DNA of 64,000 nucleotides from the NCBI RefSeq assembly GCF_022398315.1, contig NZ_JAKEVF010000004.1, positions 256,813 to 320,812 of the forward strand. The letters run 5' to 3'. Source of the stretch: Shewanella sp. Isolate11 (GTDB lineage Bacteria > Pseudomonadota > Gammaproteobacteria > Enterobacterales > Shewanellaceae). Every line of letters begins with the position of its first letter. Position 1 is the stretch's first letter. This document shows positions 32,814 through 42,248 of this stretch, one piece after another. The position numbers were made by a program, and so were the translations under genes. The notes below the pieces were generated by a model that worked only from the letters and a program-made list of their open reading frames with translations, was not told the origin of the DNA and ran no database searches.

Positions 32814-34310
32814 CTATCTTTGCTCTGCTAAAACTCGGCCAGCTTTGTTAAAGGTTTTGACTGTGGTGTCGCAAGGAGCGCCGTCCAGTGCAGTAACAAT
32901 CCAGATGACTAAGCTACTAACTACAAAGCCCGGGATCATCTCGTAAAGCACAGATGTTAATGCTTTTCCGTCTGCCAGCACTGGCGCATAAATCCAAAAC
33001 AGTACCGTAGCTGCACCGGCAATAATTCCGGCCATCGCCGCTTTGTGGGTTAAGTCTTTCTTATACAGACTAAATAGCACCAATGGTCCAAATGCAGCGC
33101 CGAATCCTGCCCAGGCATTACTGACGAGTGACAAGATGCTGTTAGAGCGGTCCAGTGCTAGTAAGCTGGCGACAATCGCGACACCGGCTACACCAAAGCG
33201 TCCCATTTTTACCATCTCTTGTTCTGTGGCTTCTTTTTTCGAGATCACACGATAGATATCTTCGGTGAGTGAGCTAGAAGAAACTAATAGCTGTGATGAA
33301 ATGGTACTCATAATTGCGGCCAAAATAGCGGCAAGCAGGAATCCACTGATCATCGGGTGGAATAACAGCTCCGAGAACACAATGAAGATGGTTTCAGGGT
33401 CGCTGAGTTTCATATCAAATTTGTTGGCGTAGGCAATACCAACTAGGCCGGTCGCCAATGCACCAATAATGGTGACTGTCATCCAACTCATGCCGATATT
33501 TTTAGCTGTTTTGATATCCGATACAGAGCGAATTGCCATGAAACGCACAATAATATGCGGTTGACCAAAATAGCCTAGACCCCAAGACAGTGCCGAAATC
33601 AGTCCCAGTGCGGTAACACTTTGCATTGCCTCACCAAAATGGGGGATCGACTCATAGGCGAAATTCATCATCTTATCGGCGTCGTTAAACTGCTGATAGG
33701 CCACTACAGGCACCAAGATCAGTGCTACGAACATAATACAACCCTGAACAAAGTCGGTCAGACTTACAGCAAGGAAGCCCCCGAGTAGGGTATAAGACAC
33801 CACAACACCTAGGGTGATGATCAAGCCGAGCTCATAATTAAGTTCAAAGGCCGATTCAAACAGCTTACCGCCCGCGACTAAACCGGCTGAGGTATACAAG
33901 GTAAAAAAGATAACGATGATCACCGCGGCAACAATACGGATTTTGCTGCTGGAATCATTAAAACGTTTTGCAAAAAACTCTGGGATAGTCAAAGCGTTAT
34001 CGGCAACTTCGGTATAAACCCTCAGTTTAGGAGCCACGACTAAATAGTTGACTAACGCGCCGAGTAATAAACCCACTGCGATATAGATGGTCTCGAACCC
34101 GACCAAAAACATGGCGCCGGGAAGTCCCATTAACATCCAGCCACTCATATCCGAGGCACCCGCAGATAGTGCGGTAACCTGTGGACTGACTTGACGTCCA
34201 CCTAAGATGTAACCAGAAACATCGCTGGTTGACTGTTTGTAGGCAAAAAGACCGATGCTAAGCATGGCAAGAAAGTAGATAGCCAGAGAGACATAGGTGA
34301 GGTAGTGCAT
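32814..34310 (-). CDS. putP: Sodium/proline symporter
   Basis: 498 residues with about 13 membrane segments of the solute:sodium symporter fold. Family stretches are clear: GRQVSPQVTALSAGASDMSGWMLMGLPG, FFTLYTSAGLVAGGKLF, TLLGGFLAVSLTDFVQG and the SSS signature near GLGYFGQPHIIVRFMAI. It imports proline with Na+. It is followed closely by proB and proA. Its Shine-Dalgarno AGGAGG lies inside the last codons of the small frame at 34314-34490, whose stop codon is only three bases before the putP start, so translation of the two is probably coupled. Confidence 0.95.
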   Translation of the reverse strand: MHYLTYVSLAIYFLAMLSIGLFAYKQSTSDVSGYILGGRQVSPQVTALSAGASDMSGWMLMGLPGAMFLVGFETIYIAVGLLLGALVNYLVVAPKLRVYTEVADNALTIPEFFAKRFNDSSSKIRIVAAVIIVIFFTLYTSAGLVAGGKLFESAFELNYELGLIITLGVVVSYTLLGGFLAVSLTDFVQGCIMFVALILVPVVAYQQFNDADKMMNFAYESIPHFGEAMQSVTALGLISALSWGLGYFGQPHIIVRFMAIRSVSDIKTAKNIGMSWMTVTIIGALATGLVGIAYANKFDMKLSDPETIFIVFSELLFHPMISGFLLAAILAAIMSTISSQLLVSSSSLTEDIYRVISKKEATEQEMVKMGRFGVAGVAIVASLLALDRSNSILSLVSNAWAGFGAAFGPLVLFSLYKKDLTHKAAMAGIIAGAATVLFWIYAPVLADGKALTSVLYEMIPGFVVSSLVIWIVTALDGAPCDTTVKTFNKAGRVLAEQR

Positions 34311-34313
34311 GGG

Positions 34314-34490
34314 TTATTGGCCTCCTAACGCTTTGTTATTTTGAATCCAGCCTGGTTTCAACATGACAAAGAGATAGGTGCTTAAAATGGCGATTAAGCA
34401 GAAAAGCTGAAAGCCTTCCTTACATTTCAAGCATGTGGTTGCCCACAGCTGATGAATGAGATTTTCTTCCGTTGCATTGTCTGACGACAT
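34314..34490 (-). CDS. Small single-pass membrane protein encoded directly before putP
   Basis: 58 residues (MSSDNATEENLIHQLW... ending NNKALGGQ), start ATG 34490 with AGGAGGG five bases upstream. Residues about 28-46 (FQLFCLIAILSTYLFVMLK) are one membrane helix, preceded by a Cys-x-x-Cys pair (Cys20, Cys23 in TTCLKCKEG). Its stop lies three bases before putP and its last codons contain the putP ribosome-binding site, so it is the first gene of the putP-proB-proA operon. I do not know a named family. By analogy with small partner subunits of other sodium:solute symporters it could assist or regulate PutP, which is inference. Confidence 0.75.
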   Translation of the reverse strand: MSSDNATEENLIHQLWATTCLKCKEGFQLFCLIAILSTYLFVMLKPGWIQNNKALGGQ

Positions 34491-35090
34491 TGTGCCCTCC
34501 TGAGCATTTAATCATAAAAAAACTAACTAAAGCGCATCAAATAGTTTTAAGGCTAATAGTTAGTGTTGTAACTATATTATCACTATTCTCTTGTTGATTT
34601 CCACCTTTAGACGGCTTAGTTACTGTTTTTATGTCTTGGTTAGTGATTAAAAATGGTTTGAAATCTGAGTTTTTAAGTGGGATGTAGGTCACAAAATTAT
34701 TGAGTGGAGTGGTGATGAAAGCTACGGAGTGACTTAAGTGGCGACTTGTATAGCAGGATGGATATTTCTCAATTTAACGCAAGTTTACCTCCTGATATTC
34801 GCACAAGAGTTCGAACAGAAAATTTTTGTTGATGACTTTATTCTTCGAGGGGCGATTAATCAAAACAAAAAGTGATCGCTTGTTAAGTTGTATTCGTATA
34901 GATTCGCCATCATCGATGAGTATTTTGCTTTTTGCTGTACTTAATAATGCTTGGTTTTGCTGATTGAATTTCAATTTTTGATGGCATGTTTGTCACTAAC
35001 ATTTGATTCAGTTAAGTATTTTATGAGTTAAATATTTATTTAGCAGATTGTTGACCATACTTTTTATTCACCACTTAACTTTATTCACTT
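34491..35090. other. Intergenic region between putP operon and SCO gene
   Basis: About 600 bases, AT-rich, holding the divergent promoters of the putP operon and the SCO-MCP pair. A 66-codon frame on the minus strand (34774-34974) starts with TTG, has no ribosome-binding site and no recognisable similarity. I do not call it a gene. Confidence 0.5.
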
Positions 35091-35711
35091 ATGACAGTTA
35101 CACGGCAATTTATCATCGCAGGATTATTGATCCTTTTTACACTGATCATCATTCCATTGGTTGTTTACATCACTCAAGTGTCCCAAGGCGGTTATGGACT
35201 AAAAGTATCAAATAAGCAGATTGATTTTACTTGGCAAGATGTCGAAGGGCGCTCGCATCAGTTTAGTGATTGGCAGCAAGGTCCGACATTTCTCTTTATG
35301 GGATTTTTGAGCTGCTCTGAGATTTGTCCCATTCGAATAGGGCAGATGCTTGCACTGGATAACTGGTTAGATACCCAGTCTTATTCTAATCATGCTGTGC
35401 GTTTTTTGTTTATCACTATCGACCCGCAAACTGATGTTCCAGCACTTCGAAGCCAGCTGATCGATGATCGTTCTGAGCGCTTTGTGAGTGCAAATATGTC
35501 GCTAGATGAACTAGATAAACTACAATTAGTGCTACGAGAAAAAGTGACTAGATCCGACGGGATGCCAAATCACGCGGGTAATTTATATCTATTCTCTAGT
35601 GATACTAGATTAGAGCGGATTTATACCCAGTGGCAATTATCGATTGAAAAATTGCAAGTAGATTTAATCCCACTGTTACCCTACAAGAGTGTTAAATATG
35701 CATCAAAATAG
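35091..35711 (+). CDS. SCO1/SenC family thioredoxin-fold protein
   Basis: 206 residues: a membrane anchor about 8-28, then a thioredoxin-like domain facing the periplasm with Cys75 and Cys79 in CSEIC and the distant His161 in [12 protein letters not shown]. CxxxC plus His is the copper-binding set of SCO proteins, which deliver copper to cytochrome oxidase CuA or act as thiol reductases. No oxidase gene is nearby. Instead its last 14 bases overlap the start of a chemoreceptor gene, so the two are made together, which suggests a signalling use (copper, redox or NO). Confidence 0.9.
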   Translation: MTVTRQFIIAGLLILFTLIIIPLVVYITQVSQGGYGLKVSNKQIDFTWQDVEGRSHQFSDWQQGPTFLFMGFLSCSEICPIRIGQMLALDNWLDTQSYSNHAVRFLFITIDPQTDVPALRSQLIDDRSERFVSANMSLDELDKLQLVLREKVTRSDGMPNHAGNLYLFSSDTRLERIYTQWQLSIEKLQVDLIPLLPYKSVKYASK

Positions 35712-37203
35712 TCACAGCGTTGAACTGACATTGAGAAACGATCTTTATATTTTCCGGATATTGTTGGCGCAAGCTCCAATTTTATTTATTAGTGGATTGT
35801 TAGGCTCACAGCTGACGCTGATGTCGAGTATGAGTGCAATAGTGATTTTGGTTGTGACAACCCTGGCCTATCAGCTACTAAAAGGTACCAGCCTGTTTGG
35901 TATTGTTGCTGCGGTGATCATGATGACGGTTTCTGTCGCCTTGATTCAGAGCCAGATGGGAATGATTGAAATGCATTTTCATATTTTCGCATCTATGGCT
36001 GTGTTTTTGATTTATCAGCGTTGGCAACCCTTGTTGGCGGCATTACTTACGGTAGCAGTTCATCATGTGCTTTTTACTGCCATTCAACTTCAACAGGGCA
36101 GCTTTATGGATCTGCCGATAATGATTTTTGCCGGTGAATGTAATTGGAACATTACACTTATTCATGCTGTGTTTGCCGCTGCTGAAACTGGGATACTGAT
36201 GTTGTTAGCCTCCTTTATGCGCAAGGAGTCTTCTGCTAATCAACGCATCGCTCAAGCAATCGCAACCATTTCACACAATAAAGATCTGACCTTGCGCCTA
36301 GTCTCGGGTAGCAGCAGTGCTGAGGCTGCATTTAATAATATGCTTGATCAACTTGCTCAATTGTTTGCCGATTATCGAGATATCGCCAAAGAGATGGGCA
36401 TGACCACTGATGAATTAAAAGCGACCAGCGATAAAACGGTTGATGAAGTTGAACATTACAATCAACAAGCTAAATCCATCACCTATACCACTCAAGATGT
36501 CATTGCTCGGATTAACGAAGTGGTTTGTGATAGCCAGCTATCGGCTGAGCGCGCTAAATCTGCCGCGCAATCGACTATCGAAGATAGACACAGCGCACTA
36601 CAAGTGATGAAAGATATGCGGCTGCTAGAGGCCAATACAGATGAGATCCGTGGTTCACTCTCTGAACTGACTTCTGATGTTACCGCCATCACCAATTTGC
36701 TCCAAGGAATACGCAGCATTTCAGAACAGACCAATCTATTGGCACTCAATGCGGCGATCGAAGCCGCGAGGGCGGGTGAGTCTGGTCGTGGTTTTGCTGT
36801 GGTCGCCGATGAAGTTCGCGCCTTGGCTCAAAGAACCAGTCATTCGACAGATGAGATAGCGATAGTGCTTGAGAGGCTTAACGTTTCTATGGTGAAAACC
36901 GTTGAGTCGATGGATCTGGGGCAAAAAAGAACCTTGGAAAATGTCGAGCATACGCAAAATATTGCCGATGGCCTGGGTGTTCGTTCCGAGCAAATCTCTG
37001 AGGTTGCTCAGTTAAGTGGCGGTGTCGCAACGGAGACCAAATCACAATCAAGCGTATTAGAAAGTGTAGGCGCTGAAATTTTACAAAATGCAGATTCGAT
37101 CCAACAGTTATCACTCCAAGTTCAGAAATTAGCTACTGCAGCAATTGCGATTCAAGATATAGCCAAGGAGTACCAAATTAAAGCCGCAATTTATAAGGTG
37201 TAG
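35698..37203 (+). CDS. Methyl-accepting chemotaxis protein with a polytopic His-rich membrane sensor
   Basis: 501 residues from ATG 35698, overlapping the SCO stop by 14 bases; an in-frame GTG at 35689 is the alternative. About six membrane helices fill residues 15-175, with histidines at 93 and 95 (EMHFHIF), 122-123 (VHHVLF) and 156. There is no periplasmic ligand domain. The cytoplasmic part lacks an obvious HAMP domain and carries the CheA/CheW-binding hairpin tip [19 protein letters not shown] and [18 protein letters not shown]. The membrane histidines could bind heme or metal, so it may sense a redox signal or gas. Overlap with an SCO gene supports a copper or redox cue. The signal itself is inference. 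Confidence 0.9.
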   Translation: MHQNSHSVELTLRNDLYIFRILLAQAPILFISGLLGSQLTLMSSMSAIVILVVTTLAYQLLKGTSLFGIVAAVIMMTVSVALIQSQMGMIEMHFHIFASMAVFLIYQRWQPLLAALLTVAVHHVLFTAIQLQQGSFMDLPIMIFAGECNWNITLIHAVFAAAETGILMLLASFMRKESSANQRIAQAIATISHNKDLTLRLVSGSSSAEAAFNNMLDQLAQLFADYRDIAKEMGMTTDELKATSDKTVDEVEHYNQQAKSITYTTQDVIARINEVVCDSQLSAERAKSAAQSTIEDRHSALQVMKDMRLLEANTDEIRGSLSELTSDVTAITNLLQGIRSISEQTNLLALNAAIEAARAGESGRGFAVVADEVRALAQRTSHSTDEIAIVLERLNVSMVKTVESMDLGQKRTLENVEHTQNIADGLGVRSEQISEVAQLSGGVATETKSQSSVLESVGAEILQNADSIQQLSLQVQKLATAAIAIQDIAKEYQIKAAIYKV

Positions 37204-37280
37204 TGATTACATCGCTATTTCAAATTGCAATGCTGCGGCAGACGTTATTGCACTAGTATCGACAATGGGGAGTCAGTTTA

Positions 37281-38159
37281 ATGAGTTGGCAAGAGATTGA
37301 AGATTTACTGTCTTATGTTTTATTTACTTACGGTGAATCACCAATAACGGTATCCCAAGTATTACAAGTTCCGCTGTTGTTATGGCTTGCTTGGTTTGTG
37401 GTCACCCGAATTGCCAAGTTAATACGTAAAGCCTTGCAAGTACGCAAAGTGGCTCCGGATGCGATTCATCTGTTCTTACGCATTTATTTAGTGATCGCAA
37501 TCGCAATCATCTTGGTCACCACCTTAGATATCCTCAACATTCCCATTAAAGCCTTTGCCTTCGTTTCCGGTGCTATTGCCATTGGAGTGGGGTTTGGGGC
37601 ACAAAATATCATTAATAACTTCATCAGTGGTTGGATATTAATGTGGGAGCGTCCGATACGCATTGGTGATTTTTTGGAGATAGGCGACACCAAAGGTGTT
37701 GTTGAAAGTATCAATACTCGCTCAACACTGATCCGCCGTAATGATGGGGTGCACATGTTGGTACCCAATAGTCAGCTGTTGGAAAATACTGTCACTAACT
37801 GGACGCTGATAGATGATCGCTTACGTACCTCGGTTAGTGTTGGCGTCGCCTATGGCTCAGATGTGAAACTAGTGTCCAAGCTGGTTGAACAGGCACTTTT
37901 AGATCAACAAGAGGTGATGAGAACACCTGAGCCTGTAGTGCTGTTTTCTGACTTTGGCGATAACGCGTTAGCCTTTGACGGCATATTTTGGATCCATGCT
38001 AATACCGAAACCGATACCCGCAAAATTCGCAGTAATATCCGTTTTCGTATCTACGAACTATTTGATGAAAACGAGGTTGTGATAGCCTTCCCGCAACGAG
38101 ATATTCACCTCGATGGTGCTATTAGTATTAAGCGTGAAGATGAAGAACTGCTTCAGTAA
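37281..38159 (+). CDS. MscS family mechanosensitive channel
   Basis: 292 residues, close to Escherichia coli MscS. Three membrane segments (about 25-45, 62-85, 90-115); the pore helix region AFVSGAIAIGVGFGAQNIINNFISG carries the Gly/Ala packing pattern and is followed by RPIRIGDFLEIGDTKGVVESI, the start of the beta domain, and by VPNSQLLENTVTNWT. It opens when membrane tension rises and protects against hypo-osmotic shock. It is a separate unit after the MCP gene and converges on mgtE with a 32-base gap. Confidence 0.93.
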   Translation: MSWQEIEDLLSYVLFTYGESPITVSQVLQVPLLLWLAWFVVTRIAKLIRKALQVRKVAPDAIHLFLRIYLVIAIAIILVTTLDILNIPIKAFAFVSGAIAIGVGFGAQNIINNFISGWILMWERPIRIGDFLEIGDTKGVVESINTRSTLIRRNDGVHMLVPNSQLLENTVTNWTLIDDRLRTSVSVGVAYGSDVKLVSKLVEQALLDQQEVMRTPEPVVLFSDFGDNALAFDGIFWIHANTETDTRKIRSNIRFRIYELFDENEVVIAFPQRDIHLDGAISIKREDEELLQ

Positions 38160-38191
38160 TGTCTAACTGTTTGAATTAGCTATATTCGCTG

Positions 38192-39547
38192 CTATAAAAT
38201 GATCACAGTTGCTAGGCCAAGGAAGGCGAAAAAACCAATCACATCAGTGACTGTAGTGAGTACAACACCACCGGCCAGAGCCGGATCTATGCCCATCTTT
38301 TTCAGTAGTGGTGGGATCAGAGTGCCAGCCAATACGCCAGCGATTAAGACAATAATCATGGCCGCCCCAAACACGATGCCAAGCTGCCAGTCCCCAAACC
38401 ACTGATAGGCAATAATGGCGACGACGCTGGCCCATAATCCGCCGTTGAGTGCACCAATGCTGAGTTCGTGGCCAATGAGTTTAGCGATATTGTTGCGGTT
38501 AAGCTGGTTGAGCGCCAAACCTCGGATCACCATGGTCAAGGTCTGGCTACCCGCCACGCCGCCCATACTCGCGACTATCGGCATGAGTACCGCCAGTGCT
38601 ACCACTTTCTCTATTGAGGCTTCGAACAAACCAATTACCCAAGAGGCCAAAAAAGCGGTAATAAGATTGAGCCCTAACCAAATGCCTCGGCGGCCGCTGC
38701 TTCTTAAAATCGGCGCGAACATATCAGGGTGATTGTCTAAACCTGCACGTGAAAACACCTCTTTATCGGCCTCTTCTTGGATCACATCGATGACATCATC
38801 TACGGTAATTCGGCCGATAAGTTTATGCTGCTCATCTACCACTGGTGCGGATAACAGATCTTTATCCTTAAACGCTTGGGCGACATTGTTGGCAGAAACC
38901 AGCGGCGTAAAATGGGTGACTTCGGTGGACATCACTTGTCTGACACTGGCGTTGAGGTCGTGGGAAACTAGCTGACTTAAAGGCACTACGCCTAACAATA
39001 CATTGTTACGGTCGACCACCATTAAGCTGTCTAAGTGTTCTGGTAAACCGTCTTCGCGTTGTCTAAGGCGGCGTAAATATCGTAAAGCAGCCTTGAGAGA
39101 TACATCGGCACGTACCGCGGTGATATCCACATCCATCAAGCCGCCGGCACTCTCGTCGGGATAATGTTTGACTAGTTCGTAGCGCTGCCTACGTTGCGAG
39201 TCCATGGCTTGCACCATAGCTGAAATCACCGTGATGGGCAGATCTTCATCGATATCAGCCAGTTCATCCATCTGCACCGCACTGAGACTCTTAACTAACT
39301 CTTGCTCATCGGTTTGCGCAATTAAGGCGCGACGTGACTCTTGGTTAAGCTCTAACAGGACTTTTGCACGCACTGCATTAGGCACCCGTTGCCATAGCAC
39401 TAGACGTTCTTTTTGTGGCAATGACTCGGTTAGACGGGCGATTTCGGGCGCAGAGGTCTGGCTTAAAATTGACTGTATGGCATCACTATCGTTTTCAGCT
39501 AACGCTTTGTCGATGGAGTTAACAAGGTGCTGAAATTTTATGGTCAT
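38192..39547 (-). CDS. mgtE: Magnesium transporter MgtE
   Basis: 451 residues, normal MgtE length. Domains in order: N-terminal helical superhelix about 1-130, paired CBS domains about 135-255 (the second near VVDEQHKLIGRITVDDVIDV), a plug helix, and five membrane helices from about 285 on, with PIVASMGGVAGSQTLTMVIRG and the pore Asp-containing GGVVLTTVTDVIGFFAFLGL. It is an inner-membrane Mg2+ channel gated by Mg2+ binding to its cytoplasmic domains. Single gene. Confidence 0.96.
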   Translation of the reverse strand: MTIKFQHLVNSIDKALAENDSDAIQSILSQTSAPEIARLTESLPQKERLVLWQRVPNAVRAKVLLELNQESRRALIAQTDEQELVKSLSAVQMDELADIDEDLPITVISAMVQAMDSQRRQRYELVKHYPDESAGGLMDVDITAVRADVSLKAALRYLRRLRQREDGLPEHLDSLMVVDRNNVLLGVVPLSQLVSHDLNASVRQVMSTEVTHFTPLVSANNVAQAFKDKDLLSAPVVDEQHKLIGRITVDDVIDVIQEEADKEVFSRAGLDNHPDMFAPILRSSGRRGIWLGLNLITAFLASWVIGLFEASIEKVVALAVLMPIVASMGGVAGSQTLTMVIRGLALNQLNRNNIAKLIGHELSIGALNGGLWASVVAIIAYQWFGDWQLGIVFGAAMIIVLIAGVLAGTLIPPLLKKMGIDPALAGGVVLTTVTDVIGFFAFLGLATVIIL

Positions 39548-39853
39548 AGTGACGAGTTCCTGAAGATAATCAATTAGTATGGATAATGCGGCCCTTTTTA
39601 GTATACGCGGTTCATGTTTCAGCGAAAGCCTAGTTGGCAGGGTTTAGGTTACTTTTAGGTGAGAAGAACTTTGTTAAATTGAGTCATAGACTTTTTCACG
39701 CTAAACATAATATTTTAGTGATTTGATTGAAGATCAGTAACAAATTAAGTTTAAAAACAATTTAAAACTGTCATGATAACGCTATGTTATCGCTTTACGT
39801 ATGTTTTACATTGGCGTTATAGGTTATAAGAGGAATGCCCTCCTGAGGTTTTA
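39548..39853. other. Divergent promoter region between mgtE and a diguanylate cyclase
   Basis: 306 bases with no gene. The half next to the cyclase is AT-rich. I see no magnesium riboswitch fold or clear operator. Confidence 0.5.
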
Positions 39854-41545
39854 TTGAGCATTTTACGTTTTTTCTTTGTTAGCTTTGTTGTTTTTGGATG
39901 TTTATTTTTTTCAAATAGCTATGCCCAAAACACATTTACCTATGAGGTAGATTCTTTAAAAGAATCTGCCAATCAGCCTTTGTCCCTTGAAGAAGTGAAA
40001 CAAATGTTTGCAATGGGAAAAGGGGCTGATTCTGAAAACGGTCTGCTGACTCTCGGGATTGGTACTCATGCTGGATGGGTTAGGATTAGAGTTAACAATC
40101 CTACCGAGCATATTATAACCCAGCGTCTAACCACCGGCGTGACGTGGATAAATTATCTCGATCTGTATCAAATTCACGACAGTGGTGTTGTCAAAAAATG
40201 GTCTGCAGGTGATGCCTTTGCGCGTACAAAAGAAATTTTGCCCAGTGTGGGCATTGTTTTTAATGTCTCGTTGCCTATCGGAGAAAGTGAATTCTATATT
40301 CGTGCCCAAGCCAATGATCCGATTGTAATGCCAATCCAGTTTTTGTCTTTAGATGATGTGGCTGATCACGATTTATTAGCGGGAATTTTGTATGGGGTTA
40401 TGTATGGGATCTTATTGACACTATTGGGATATAACATAATTTTATATCATTCTTTAAAGCAAACTCGTTTCGCCTTCTATTCCGTATATATTGGCAGTTT
40501 TATTATTATGAATACGGGCTACAATGGCTTTTTGTTTTCATGGATGCATCCAAATAATTCGCAGCTACAAAATTACCTTACCCTTAATATTATGGTTGTG
40601 CATAGTATCTTAGGTTTGCTGTTCACGATGAAGTTTTTAGATGTTAAGCGTTACCGCCCCAAACTATTTAGTTTTGTCTTGCCATATATGGGAATTGGTA
40701 TTTTTTCCATAGTGATTTCGACCTTATTTCAATGGCATTTTTTTGCAGCATTCTTTGCTTTTACTTATCTTGCTATCACGACTTTGGTGATGGTTTTATT
40801 AGGTGTACTACATCTAAACATAGTGGAAAGAGCCAACTATTTTTTACTTGCGGTTACCGCGAGCATGATAGGGTTGTTCATAACAGTTGCAACTAATGCT
40901 GGAGTCGTTCCTTTTACCTATTTTGGTTATCACGCGGCTGAATTTGGTGTCTTGCTCGAAGCTATAGTGCTTGCCTTTATTTTGTCAGCCGATTTAAAAA
41001 TGAAGGAAAATGAACGGTTAAAAGCGGAATATCTTGCAGCCTTTGATCCGCTCACTAATTTGTTAAATCGGCGTTCATTTTTTGCCTTAGCATCGCAAAA
41101 AATTAATCGGTTTAAGGCAGAGGGCATTCCTTTGTCAATTGTGGTCATGGATATTGATCATTTCAAAAAAGTAAATGATACCTATGGTCATCATGTCGGC
41201 GATGAGGCCTTAATCCATGTTGCTACTATATTAAAAGAAAATACTCGCAAAGATGATCTTATTGGCCGATATGGCGGTGAAGAGCTGGTGATTCTATTAC
41301 CTAAAGATGATTGTAAGCGAGCCAGTCTTTTCACTGAGCGGTTAAGAATAGTATTGCAACAAACTCCTTTAGAAACCGGCGGTATGACGGTTAATTTAAC
41401 TGCGAGTTTTGGCGTGGTTGAATTAAAAGATAAGGTTTCTTTAGATGAAATGCTCAAGCAAGCGGATGTCTTACTCTATCAAGCGAAGAAAAACGGCAGG
41501 AATCAGGTTGTGAGTGCGATCTTCCCTGAAGGCGCTGTTAATTAA
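39854..41545 (+). CDS. 7TM-DISM diguanylate cyclase (GGDEF)
   Basis: 563 residues, starting with TTG at 39854; TGAGGT lies about five bases upstream and the first 25 residues form a signal peptide (cut near NSYA-QN), so TTG is well supported. Residues about 26-150 are a periplasmic 7TMR-DISMED2-type carbohydrate-binding-like domain, 175-385 seven membrane helices, and 400-555 a GGDEF domain with FDPLTNLLNRRSF and an intact active motif GGEEL at about 474. It should make cyclic di-GMP in response to an extracellular ligand and so promote biofilm growth. Single gene; ppiC converges on it. Confidence 0.93.
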   Translation: MSILRFFFVSFVVFGCLFFSNSYAQNTFTYEVDSLKESANQPLSLEEVKQMFAMGKGADSENGLLTLGIGTHAGWVRIRVNNPTEHIITQRLTTGVTWINYLDLYQIHDSGVVKKWSAGDAFARTKEILPSVGIVFNVSLPIGESEFYIRAQANDPIVMPIQFLSLDDVADHDLLAGILYGVMYGILLTLLGYNIILYHSLKQTRFAFYSVYIGSFIIMNTGYNGFLFSWMHPNNSQLQNYLTLNIMVVHSILGLLFTMKFLDVKRYRPKLFSFVLPYMGIGIFSIVISTLFQWHFFAAFFAFTYLAITTLVMVLLGVLHLNIVERANYFLLAVTASMIGLFITVATNAGVVPFTYFGYHAAEFGVLLEAIVLAFILSADLKMKENERLKAEYLAAFDPLTNLLNRRSFFALASQKINRFKAEGIPLSIVVMDIDHFKKVNDTYGHHVGDEALIHVATILKENTRKDDLIGRYGGEELVILLPKDDCKRASLFTERLRIVLQQTPLETGGMTVNLTASFGVVELKDKVSLDEMLKQADVLLYQAKKNGRNQVVSAIFPEGAVN

Positions 41546-41579
41546 ACAAGGCATGTTCGGCTGTAGCAGACTTTAAGCC

Positions 41580-41858
41580 TTAAGTACGATACAGCACCTT
41601 CACCACATGCCAGCCGAATTTGGTCTTTACTAAGTGTGGCGTAATTAATTCACCGCTAAAACAGACTTTATCGAAAGCTGGAACCATCTGACCTTTCTTG
41701 AACTCACCTAGGCTACCGCCTTTTTTGCCCGAAGGACAAGTCGAGTGTTTCTTGGCAAGTAGATCAAATTTAGCGCCTTTATTTAGTTGCTTGATGATCT
41801 CTTCAGCTTGCTCTTTGTGTTTGACCAAAATATGAAGCGCTGACGCAGTTCTTGCCAT
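41580..41858 (-). CDS. ppiC: Parvulin-type peptidyl-prolyl isomerase
   Basis: 92 residues, a stand-alone parvulin domain nearly identical in length to Escherichia coli PpiC and with the same motifs: [12 protein letters not shown] at the start, [31 protein letters not shown] and [13 protein letters not shown] at the end. It catalyses cis-trans isomerisation of prolyl bonds in the cytoplasm. Single gene converging on the diguanylate cyclase. Confidence 0.97.
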   Translation of the reverse strand: MARTASALHILVKHKEQAEEIIKQLNKGAKFDLLAKKHSTCPSGKKGGSLGEFKKGQMVPAFDKVCFSGELITPHLVKTKFGWHVVKVLYRT

Positions 41859-41960
41859 CTGTATATTCGCCTGGGTTGCTAGTGGGCCGAGCTTAACGCA
41901 CGCTCGGTTACGATCTGAGGCGACATTATAGCAATCTCATTGACGAGATTCATCGCTTTA

Positions 41961-42137
41961 ATACCAATCAAAGTAAATTAGTGATCAGCCCGTTTGTAAC
42001 AGAAAAGGGCACAGGAAAAATAGTCGAGAACAAGGCGTAAATTGCAGTAACTAGTTATTCTAATAACAAAATTTATAACACGGTTATCGGCGATTTTAAC
42101 TAGCAAGAATGATCAGATAATAACTGCAACGACTCAC
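41961..42137. repeat. Candidate non-coding intergenic repeat (ERIC/MITE-like)
   Basis: About 175 bases between ppiC and a LysR gene with imperfect terminal inverted similarity (TTAGTGATCAG near 41979 and, inverted, GATCAGATAA near 42111) and an inner TTATTCTAATAACAAAATTTATAA palindromic core. The layout is familiar to me from short intergenic repeats of Shewanella, Vibrio and relatives. Only one copy is in this window, so repeat status is inference. Confidence 0.4.
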
Positions 42138-42248
42138 TGTTTCTAAGGCTTTATTGATTTATCTTAAAATTGCATCCCCTACAGTAGCTGTTGCTTAGTC
42201 TTGGCTTTGTTATACTGTTGGCCATTTTATCGCTAGAGATTGATTTAC

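Noticed and set aside
34774..34974. A 66-codon minus-strand frame between putP and SCO
   Set aside because: TTG start with no ribosome-binding site and no internal Met; could be real but I cannot support it.
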